Shown piece by piece: positions 56,439 to 64,000 of a DNA stretch of 64,000 bases; the stretch's first letter is position 1; each line of letters starts with the position of its first letter. Location of the stretch: the NCBI GenBank assembly GCA_030272155.1, contig CP126194.1, positions 3,649,501 to 3,713,500 of the forward strand, read 5' to 3'. The notes under the pieces were generated by a model. That model did no database searches, was not told the origin of the DNA, and saw only the letters and a program-made list of their open reading frames with translations. The translations under genes were made by a program, and so were the position numbers. Source of the stretch: Tetradesmus obliquus. Its lineage: Eukaryota > Chlorophyta > Chlorophyceae > Sphaeropleales > Scenedesmaceae.

Positions 56439-56795
56439 GTCACGCGTTGGCGCTGCAGGAGGGTTGAGCTTACAGTATATGCAAAGCGTGAGCTGCACTT
56501 GCAAAGCATCCCAAGCGATTGAGACATGTATGGAATGTGCAGTTCAACAGGTGGCCAGCATGAGTGCGCAGTGTTTGCTTGCACGCTAAAGCTGCATCAG
56601 GCCTCAGCAGCAGTGCACAGGCAGTGCATACCCAGGTGTGTAGGTTGCTGCTGTATCGCAGCTGAGGGTCAGGTGAACCGTGTTACAGTTGGTGCCGTCC
56701 ACTGCACTACGATCCAGATGGATGCGCAGTTCACTGCCTAGCCTCTCAATCAGTGTGGCCTGGCGGGCTGTTTCTGTGCCTGCACTGGCTGCCAT
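50653..56795 (-). CDS. Large five-unit Cys/His repeat protein, family not recognised
   Basis: Start ATG at 56795 (MAASAGTETARQATLIERLG), stop at 50653. Exons include 56634-56795, about 55040-56510, 54562-54770, 54150-54355, 53124-53302, 51944-52460 and 50653-51660. Five diverged units share C-x(9-13)-C-x2-H, a hydrophobic segment often followed by a Gly turn, then LAxLLGLxxVxLxD: VCGQPAASAVPRRCAQHW, RCGNEAGNKVFCGRH, RCGNEGGLKRCCKQH, KCSNTAAAKLANRLACRKH and RCGNEAGSRTRCRAH. Between them lie paired short strands such as VHLTLSC, AVLRLRLAP, ITVQVEVYC and ITLQLKL. Three ligand-like residues per unit suggest metal binding with a fourth elsewhere, but that is inference. No transmembrane segment or signal peptide is clear. 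Two long Ala runs may be unspliced CTG introns. Function unknown. Confidence 0.68.
52539..52925 (-). repeat. Minisatellite, about 100-base unit, four copies
   Basis: Units containing CTGGCATGCTGAGGTGCA begin near 52611, 52709, 52811 and 52910 (spacings 98, 102, 99), with CTGAAACCAGGCAAGGCA inside. The first copy starts diverged at 52539. It lies in an intron of the Cys/His repeat gene. A loose 33-codon frame crosses the units, but I see no evidence that it is translated. Confidence 0.88.
53268..53418 (-). repeat. Exon-edge echo: repeat-protein unit 4 acceptor and start
   Basis: The exon start near 53302 (LLPVVSVLKCSN on the minus strand) recurs at 53370-53418 as LLPVVSVLKGSN after a CACAG acceptor. 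The outer copy loses the motif Cys and then diverges. Confidence 0.82.
53699..54165 (-). repeat. Six-copy array of one exon end with its donor
   Basis: ATGCTGTGCGTGGTG starts at 53699, 53781, 53861, 53941, 54022 and 54146 (spacings 82, 80, 80, 81, 124). On the minus strand each is an exon end followed by a GGTGA-type donor. Only the 54146 copy is joined to the coding exon (CKGCKGLDFVVALQQDTTHS). The middle units are nearly identical. Confidence 0.92.
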
Positions 56796-57028
56796 TGCAT
56801 CAACCGTACGCTGCTAAAGAAATAAAATACTGCAAGCTATACAAGTCACGATACAAGGCTGGCGTGTAGTCTTGAATGCTTTGAACTCGACGTTTTAGCG
56901 ATACACAAGCCCTGTCAATGTCACTTGTCGACATCGGCACCAGGCCCTTCTTAAGTCCAGGCTTGCAGGATGCTGACGTGAACACCGTGCACTGGGATGC
57001 TGCAGATCGCATGTAGACGTTGGCTGCC
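56796..57028. promoter_or_regulatory. Compact divergent promoter, repeat protein / PTRHD1
   Basis: Only 233 bases separate the two outward-facing ATGs. It contains an A-rich stretch near 56817-56832. It is short enough that the two genes probably share a bidirectional promoter. Confidence 0.55.
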
Positions 57029-57903
57029 ATGCTGCATCAACTGAACAAACTGCACAGTTGCACTGCAGTCACCCGCACTCCAGCACGCCTCAGGCAGCTA
57101 AACAACGCCCTACAGCACAGAAACCTTACTTCTTCACGCACCATGGCCTCACAGGCTGCATCAAACGCTAGCAGCAGTGGCCAGCAGCAGCAGGAACAGC
57201 AGCCCGCAGCAGCAGATGACCCTATTGTGCAGTGGGTGGTGCTGCGGCGGGACCTGTGGACAGACATTGGCTGGCCGCTGGGCCCAGTCATAGCACAGGC
57301 CTGCCACGCGTCATCTGCTGCTATGTTTACGCACTTGGATGATCCGTTGACGCAGCAGTACATCGCGCAGGAGAACATTGACCACATGCATAAGGTGCGT
57401 CAGCAGGCTGCTGCTTCCTCGACTTTCAAGCAAGCAGCTGTGGCTGGTGATGAAGTGCACCGAAAGCAGCCGCTATCTGTGCTAAAACTGCTCAATGTGA
57501 GGATGGCATCAGGCACACGCTGCCCCTCCCCAGCAAGCTGGCAATCTTCATGCAGCACAACAATTGCTACTGAAACATGAAGCCAGCCAAACCCATCACT
57601 ACGCAGACTGTGGCGCAGCTGACAGTCAGCAGTCGGCATACTGCAAGCACCCATTCATCTGCCGCACTTGAACCCAGCCGCCGCCGCTGCTGTGCTGCCA
57701 TGCAGGTGGTACTGGAGGTCAAGTCGGAGCAGCAGCTGGTCAACTTCAGCAAGAAGCTAGAGCAAGAAGGCATCCTGCACAAGCTGTGGATAGAGCAGCC
57801 GGAAAACTACCCCACCTGCCTGGCCACCAAGCCCTACCGCAGGTCTCAAGCAGCACCGCTCTTCAAAAAGCTGCAGCTATGCAAGGCTGCGCTCGCAAAG
57901 TGA
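57029..57903 (+). CDS. PTRHD1: PTRHD1-type peptidyl-tRNA hydrolase-like protein
   Basis: Member of the PTH2-fold family, whose classical members release tRNA from stalled peptidyl-tRNA; the activity of PTRHD1 itself is less certain. Two exons, 57029-57393 and 57706-57903 (TGA), phase 0. The core runs QWVVLRRDLWTDIGWPLG, PVIAQACHASSAAMFTH, MHK joined to VVLEVKSEQQLVNFSKKL, HKLWIEQPENYPTCLATKPY, KKLQLCKAALAK, matching animal PTRHD1 block by block. About 45 residues precede the core, rich in Arg, Ser and Thr (LNKLHSCTAVTRTPARLRQL), a possible organelle presequence; the second Met (MASQAASN) could start a cytosolic form. The start is the first ATG; a TTG 9 bases upstream is not used. Its 3' coding end is duplicated 270 bases downstream. 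Confidence 0.94.
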
Positions 57904-58173
57904 GCTCACTTTGCCTCCAGGCCCTGCACCGCAGCGCAAGGGACCTGCAACGCGCCCGTGATGCAGAGCTGCTGCCATAGCACTCACCTGTTGCGCTAGC
58001 TACGTAGTGCGGCGGGTGCTCTGCAAGCAGCAGGGCGTGGGTGTGGGAGCTGCGCAGTGGGTGCAGTGGCCATGAACTACCCCACCTGCCTGGCCACCAA
58101 GCCTTACCGCAGGTCCCAGGCAGCTCAGCTGTTTAAAAAGCTGCAGCTGTGCAAGGCTGTGCTTGCAAAGTGA
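57808..58173 (+). repeat. Terminal exon echo of PTRHD1, including stop
   Basis: The last ~97 coding bases (57808-57905, NYPTCLATKPYRRSQAA onward, ending TGA) recur at 58076-58173 with roughly 10% change, mostly silent, and the same stop. The copy lacks its own acceptor directly in front. It lies in the 3' flank, so it is untranslated unless spliced to. Confidence 0.93.
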
Positions 58174-60470
58174 GGTGCTGCACCGACTCATGAGTGCAGG
58201 CATTACAACAAACATGTGCTCGAAGCTGCAAGTATGTAGCGGGCGATGCAGGCACAGCACGGTTTGTGAATGCTCTGGCGTTCCGTAACCGCCACACTGC
58301 AACATGTGTGGCTGCGGAGTTTTTTTGGAGGGGTTTGGAACTAGCTGCTGCCGTGTGCAAGAAGGAGAAAAGGTTGCTTCCCTTGTTCATTTGATGTGCT
58401 GCGTAGCATACGCAAGCGCGTCAGCTGTTCAAGTTTTTAGTTGCAGCGCAGGGCATGATGGAGCGACAGTGGATGGCTGATGGATCAAGTGGTTGCCCAA
58501 TGAGCCTGTCATTGGCTCGAAAACGGGCTGTGTTCCCGTCGTGTAACAGACAAATCGTTATGAAGTGGCAACTTTGTTACACATCTGACTGCGGACAGCA
58601 GCTTTTGACATGCCGCCTGCAACACAGTAACGTATTCTAGACTTTGTGTACAGAGAGAACCGCAATATTGGCGCAATGGTCAAGTCCTATGCGAGCCAGA
58701 CAACTCATATGATAAGCGGCCGTCATCCTGGTGGGCTGCTGCAGGCACACTGTGCTGGCAGCTGCAGCCACAGCTGCACACCCAGCTAGCGCAACTACAG
58801 CCCATCAGCCATCAGATGATGTGCAGCACAGTCAAAAGGTACCATGTGGTGTCCAGCCAAGTGCCATCATGATCAGCATGCATCACATCACGCGCCAAAA
58901 TCCGGGAAACACAAGCCAGCTTGCCCAAGGCCGCAACACAGCGATTGACTGAAGGGAGGCAGTAGCAGTGCTGTTCGATGGCTGCTGCTGCTGCTGACAC
59001 CAAGCAATGTACATGCGGCTCCAGGCATAAGCAACACACGGGAAACTGCTGGACCCTGTTTCAACTCGGCTGTGATGTGTAGATGGCAACTAGCAATGCG
59101 GCAATACGATGCGCGGAAGTTGAAACCATGATCCAAGTTTGCACAGCAGCACTTGTGACATATGACACCCCGCCTGCTGTTGCGCAGGCTGTGTTCAAGG
59201 ACACCACGCTGACTGAGAGCTCTCGCGCTTCTGACGCAGCACAGAGTGAGGAGCCACTGTGCTGTGCCTGCAGCCGTCAAAACAAACAAAAAAGCTGCAG
59301 CTGGGGCAGTGTGCACGCCCCCAAGTCATGAGAGGGAGCTGACAGCACTGCAGGCCCGCGTAACACCAGTGCCCACGCACGCTGTCACGCAACCCACAAA
59401 AATAACAACAAGAGCTTTAACTGCATGCGTGACAGCCGACTGGACTAGCTCTGGGCGCCGCACACAGCACTCCAGTGACTCTGATCAGCTGATTGCAGCC
59501 TGTTGTTCAGGCTGCTATCTGTCCAGTGGCTGCCTGTGCGCGTGCGCAACCGTCGCACCCACGGGTCCTGCTGTGAAATGGCAGGGCACATTAACAGCCG
59601 ATGCACCCACAAACACGCACAAAACTGTGTCAAATTGAGACTAGTCAGTGGAATCAGCAAATAGCAGCGGCTCAACCAAAACCACGCTGGCAGGGTGCCA
59701 CTTAATTGCCGCATGCTAGCATGCTGTTAGTGCGCATGCAGGTCAGCAAGGTCACAAGTATGCCCCAGTCAACCTAAACTGCCACACTTGGCGTTAACAC
59801 ACTTCGCCCATATAACACCTGTGGATAAGCAAAATGCCTGAGTGGACAATTGTAACACTGTGTTCCAAAAGAGCTGACTGCACCCCTACCTACTACCATG
59901 GTATGCCCAGCCATGACAATGGTACACAACAAGCAGTGCCAGAACCACCTTCACTAGCGCCACGATTAGCAGCACATCAACATGAAAGGCCCTCCAACAC
60001 TGCACAACAGCATTGACTGCAAGCAGACGGCATAACAGATGCGTGCGACAGCTGCTGCTACACAACACACTGCCAGCAGCACTGCAGTGCACAGCTCCGA
60101 CAACGCCGCACTGACCGGCTGTCAGCCTTGCGACTGCTCAGCAGCTGCATTCCTGGCAGCCCAACGACCTGCCTGCAACCAGCACGCCAGCTGCCACCAG
60201 CAACCGCAATGGCCAGCCGCTGCACTGCACAGCAGAACCCGGAAACACTGAGCGGGCGCCGACCCTGCTGCTGCGCTGCTGCCTGCTGTCAGCTGCACGC
60301 GCTGATCGCCGCTGCCGCTGCAGCTTGCCGTTCAGTGCGCTGCTGGTACAGCTGCACAGAGGTGCAACGCTGCCCTGTGCTCAGCCTGCCATCGATTCAT
60401 GACGCAGCTGCGGCTGCTGCACCTGTTGCTGCTGCTCTTGTACGCTGCTGCTGCTGCTGCTGCCGCCTGG
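58174..60470. other. Convergent intergenic stretch of 2.3 kb
   Basis: Between the PTRHD1 and CK1 3' ends. No exon, RNA gene or mobile element recognised on either strand. Frames near 59083 and 60128 are short and low in information. Base composition resembles the introns but with fewer CTG tracts until about 60300. Confidence 0.55.
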
Positions 60471-60505
60471 CTATACAAGCTTCCTGATGTTGGCCCAAAT
60501 GCTCT

Positions 60506-60571
<66 letters not shown>

Positions 60572-63344
60572 CGCACAAACAGCAGCAGCAACAGCTCAGC
60601 AGCAGCAACAGCTCAACCACTGAACTACTCACCACAAAAATAGATGGCAACACATGCAGGCAAGCTGCAGCTGTGCCAATCACCAGCAAATGACAGTGCT
60701 CGGCAATGCATGCAACACTGTGGGCACAAGACAAGCAGCACCGGGAGACACAACTAGCTGGCGCCAAAGCCCGACTCACTTTTTTCGGCTTTTCTTCTTT
60801 TGCTGCTGGAGCAGCATGCCCCTGATGCAGCTGCTGCGCCTGCTGCGCTTGCTGCTGCTGCTGCTGCTGTGCCTGCAGCTGCGCCTGCTGCAGCTGGAGC
60901 TGCTGCTGCTGCTGCATCTGCTTTGCGTGCTCAGCTGCAGAAGACCTGCCAGGCACGTCTGCTGCTGCTGCTCGCTGCCTGCTTTGGGTGTAAGGGTCGC
61001 TGGCCCCTGGCTGCTGCAGCTCCCTGCACAGACATCAACAAGACAACATTGCAGCAATGAAGGCACAAAATTAGTCATCAGGACAGCTCACAGTACATAT
61101 CACAGAGCAAGAGCAGCAACGCAAACTGAACATCAGCCCAAACATTGCTGTGTCATGTCACCACAGGCGTCTGCCGCACGATCAGGCACTCTGCTGAGCT
61201 GCATACTCCATCATCCGCGCGCACAGTCCACAATCAAAGCCCAACAGCACAGAGCGCAGCACAGCAAACACCCCACCACTAGCAACTGCTATATCAAGTC
61301 ACAGGAGTCTGCCCCATGTTGCAATCCCCCGGTGCTGCCACTCACGCTCTACTGCGATACTGCTTGTACGCCTGGCCGCTGTCCTGCCGCACTCCCTTGG
61401 CGTCCACCAGCTGCTGCTGCTGCTGCCCTGGCAGGCCGTTGCCAGCAGCCGGCAGCGCTGCTGTGGCTGATGTGAGGGGCCGCTCCACGCCATTGGAGCG
61501 CTGGTACTTGAGGATGGTCCAGTCAAACACGTAGTCCCAGTTCCAGCCTGCAGCAGCAGCAGCAGCAGCAAGACGCTGACGTTAAGCAGCTGGGGTTCAC
61601 CACAGTTTGGGTGGTGCTGCCAAGAACAAGGCACGCTGTAGACATGTGACATGACGCTGGCACCTGCCTCCTGTCCCAACCCCACGCGCCGCGGCGGCCA
61701 CACCAACAGTAATGGTGGAGCAAGGCGCCGACTGCACTGCAGCCAGCAAGCAACAGCAACCAACCTCAATGCATGCCGGCCGCATCCCCAGGCCCTGCTG
61801 CTGAAGTTGGGCAGCTGCCAAGCCGCCACTCACCCTCCTTTGCAAAGAGGTCCCTGAACATGCGCCGCAGGAAGGAGTAGTCGGGCTTGTCCTCAAAGCG
61901 CAGCGAGCTGCAGAAAGCAAGACAGGCAGACAGCGCACCAATGATAAGTGCAAGAAGCGGAGAAGTTAGCAAAGCCGTAAATGCCAACACTGCTGCGCAC
62001 GCTGCAACTGCTGCTGCACCTGCTGCTGCAGCTGGCCAGTACTGGAAGTGCGCCTCGCGCCCAAAACCCCTGCGGCAAGCCCTTCCACGGCTGCACATGC
62101 TGTTGCAATGGCTGCTGCCGGCCTCATGCACATGTTGCTCCGCTGCCTCATTAGGTCCTCACTGCACCTATTGCAAGTGGGGCACAAGCTACTTTGAAAA
62201 AATGTTGCACAGCTGCACCTGCTGCTGCGATGAGTGCTGCTGGCCTAATGCACAGGTTGCTTCACTGCCTCCCCCACTGCACAGGTCCTCACCGCACGTA
62301 TTGGAAGTAGGTCACAAACTCCTGCGGGAAGCCCTTGCACAGCGCCTCAAAGGCCGTCTTGCTCTTCTTCTCGCTGATCTTCTCATACTTCTGCTTCTTG
62401 GTGGCCGCCTGCAGGCCCTGCCAGGGCAGGCTGCCGCGCAGGAAGTACATGAACACGTAGCCCAGGCTCTCCAGGTCATCACGCCTGGCGGGTGCGCAGC
62501 AACAGAGTCAGCAGCAGTGGGAATTAGCAGCACGGCAATGCCACAGTTCAACGCCATGGTTGAGCACACATTGTTGCAGTGGCTATTCAAATAGCCAGGT
62601 GGTGGTGCCCCTGGCCATGTGGTACCCCAATCTGCATTCCGAAGCAGACGCTGCTGCTGCAGCCGTGGGCACCCTCGCCTCCAGCAGCAAGCACAGGCGT
62701 TGCACGCAAAGCAGCCCTGGCACAAAGCCTGTGCTGTTTATCTGCTGTCCGTGCCCCACACACCTGCTCTGCTCGATGCCCAGGTGTGTGTTCACGCTGG
62801 CGTAGCGCGCCGTGCCTGTCAGGTTCTTGTTCTCGCAGTAGGGTATGTGCACGTGCGTCTTGGGGTCGCGGTACTTCTTGGCAAGGCCAAAGTCAATCAC
62901 ATTGACCTGCGGCGCAGCCAGCAGCAACAACAGCACATAGCGCTTCACCATAACGCTGACGTATGTATGCATACAGGATGAGCCTCAGTGTTTGAAAGCT
63001 ACATGATGTACTGATACAGGTGGTGCTGAGAGTGGCAGCAACCAACGCACTGCAACATCGGCCGAGGATGCGGCATGTGTGCGCGTGTGTCCACTGCTTG
63101 CATCCCGCCAAATGCCCTGCATACGCGCTGCTGGTGCTGCTGCTGTTGCTGCCCCTTGCTGCTATCGTTGCTGCAGCTGCTGTATACTTGCGCCACAGCT
63201 GGCTAACACCTGCTGTGCTGCGAGCATCACTGCCTTAGCTGACGCCATTGCTACTGCTGCTGTTACCAGTCGGTTGCTGCAGCTCCTCCGCACCAAGCTG
63301 CTGACATGTGCCAGCACCGCCTGTACCGCAGCTGTCACATCCTG

Positions 63345-63380
<36 letters not shown>

Positions 63381-63911
63381 CGCTGCCGCACCTGGTTGGC
63401 GCGCTTGCCCAGCCCCATGAGGAAGTTGTCTGGCTTGATGTCCCTGTGGATGAAACTGCGCGAGTGCACGTACTCCACGCGCGCAATCTGCAGCAGCAAG
63501 CAGCAAGCACACCAGCAGGAGCAGCGGTCGTAACACCAGAGGATGATGGACAGCAGGCAGCTGTAGGAGTGCGCAGAAATTGGACACCTTGCGCTGGCAC
63601 AGGGTGTTTGAATCAACACTTGACTGGCAGCCCATGCTGCTCCGGCACTGCACTCTGCCGATGCTGGTCCAGAGCATTGCAGACTACATGCCGCCCTCGC
63701 ATCAACTTCTATTGTTGTGCTGCTGCTCAAGCGCCGCAAGCAGCCAGCAGCGCGCGGCGCACCATCTGGTCTGCCAGCATGAGCACGCTCTTCACTGTCA
63801 GCTTCCTGCTGCAGAAGTTGAACAGGTCTTCAAGGCTGGGGCCCAGCAGGTCGATGACCATCACGTTGTACTCGCCCTCGATGCCATACCAGCGCAAGTT
63901 GGGGATGCCAG
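60471..63911 (-). CDS. Casein kinase 1 (5' end outside window)
   Basis: Ser/Thr kinase of the CK1 family. Exons in transcript order: 63763-63911, 63393-63489, about 62767-62908, about 62295-62485, about 61835-61910, 61350-61548, about 60778-61024 and 60471-60503 (TAG). Sequence: [158 protein letters not shown]. The first exons with the glycine loop lie right of the window. IPYREN, usual in CK1, reads IPYCEN. The C-terminal tail is long and Gln-rich with a Lys-rich KEEKPKK and a 10-residue last exon ([10 protein letters not shown]). Confidence 0.96.
60505..60570 (-). repeat. CTG repeat before the last CK1 exon
   Basis: About 22 triplets, CAG on the plus strand and CTG on the coding strand, end directly at the acceptor of the 33-base last exon. 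A nearby frame reading this as polyGln or polyAla is a shadow. Confidence 0.8.
62035..62345 (-). repeat. Three copies of a CK1 exon end and donor
   Basis: The exon end coding [11 protein letters not shown] with its GTGAGG donor (plus strand 62282-62330) is echoed at 62152-62190, offset 130 bases. A more diverged copy lies at about 62035-62090 (TACTGGAAGTGCGCC ... TGCGGCAAGCCCTT). The 62282 copy is the one joined to the kinase exon. Confidence 0.8.
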
Positions 63912-64000
63912 CTGCAGCAGAAGACATGGTACGCGAAGGGAGAGTCAGCTGAGCTGTCTGCAACTGCAGGAGTGCTGTGCTACGGGCAGTTTGTAAGCGT

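Noticed and set aside
58455-60251. Several short frames between PTRHD1 and CK1
   Set aside because: All are short, overlapping, unlike any family, and not flanked by plausible splice sites.

Overview
The window is nuclear DNA of a eukaryote, most likely a green alga of the Chlorophyta. Genes are cut into many short exons with GT...AG introns (donors mostly GTGAG or GTGCG, acceptors mostly CTGCAG). The gene set is plant or algal in character: a BAH-PHD reader of the EBS/SHL type, a sucrose-phosphatase-like HAD enzyme, and a plant-type casein kinase 1. CTG/CAG triplets are everywhere. A member of the Chlorophyceae such as Scenedesmus or Tetradesmus would fit, but that placement is inference. 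I saw no bacterial, organellar, CRISPR, rRNA or tRNA features.

Layout, left to right: MCM5 (+, 5' end cut off by the window edge, to 6316); TPR protein (-, 7216-10124); exostosin-like glycosyltransferase (-, 10988-12929); TPR/MYND-finger protein (-, 14038 to about 18478); a very large armadillo-like/protein kinase gene (-, 19337-31591); sucrose-phosphatase-like HAD enzyme (-, 32544-34947); a small secreted protein of unknown function (+, 35296-36767); RFC2, a clamp-loader subunit (-, 38409-42058); two tandem BAH-PHD chromatin-reader paralogues (+, 42646-44948 and 47415-49189) with a LINE 3' fragment between them; a five-unit Cys/His repeat protein I do not recognise (-, 50653-56795); PTRHD1 (+, 57029-57903); and casein kinase 1 (-, 60471-63911, 5' end beyond the right edge). 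Three gene pairs are divergent over short gaps: SPP/secreted protein, RFC2/BAH-PHD, and repeat protein/PTRHD1. MCM5 and RFC2 both act at the replication fork; beyond that the genes do not form an obvious pathway.

The most unusual property is a structural habit shared by most genes here. A short piece of an exon edge, with its splice site or stop codon, is repeated as a diverged copy in the adjoining intron or 3' flank. I call these exon-edge echoes and found about 16 loci in 64 kb. Some have several copies: four copies of one MCM5 donor edge, six of one edge in the repeat protein, three in CK1. The second notable item is the repeat protein itself, with five diverged Cys/His modules. The third is a BAH-PHD paralogue whose N-terminus reads ARTK, the same four residues as the histone H3 tail that PHD fingers bind.

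Exon coordinates were read by eye from splice consensus and family similarity and may be off by a few bases. The first coding base was checked to be ATG wherever a start is given.
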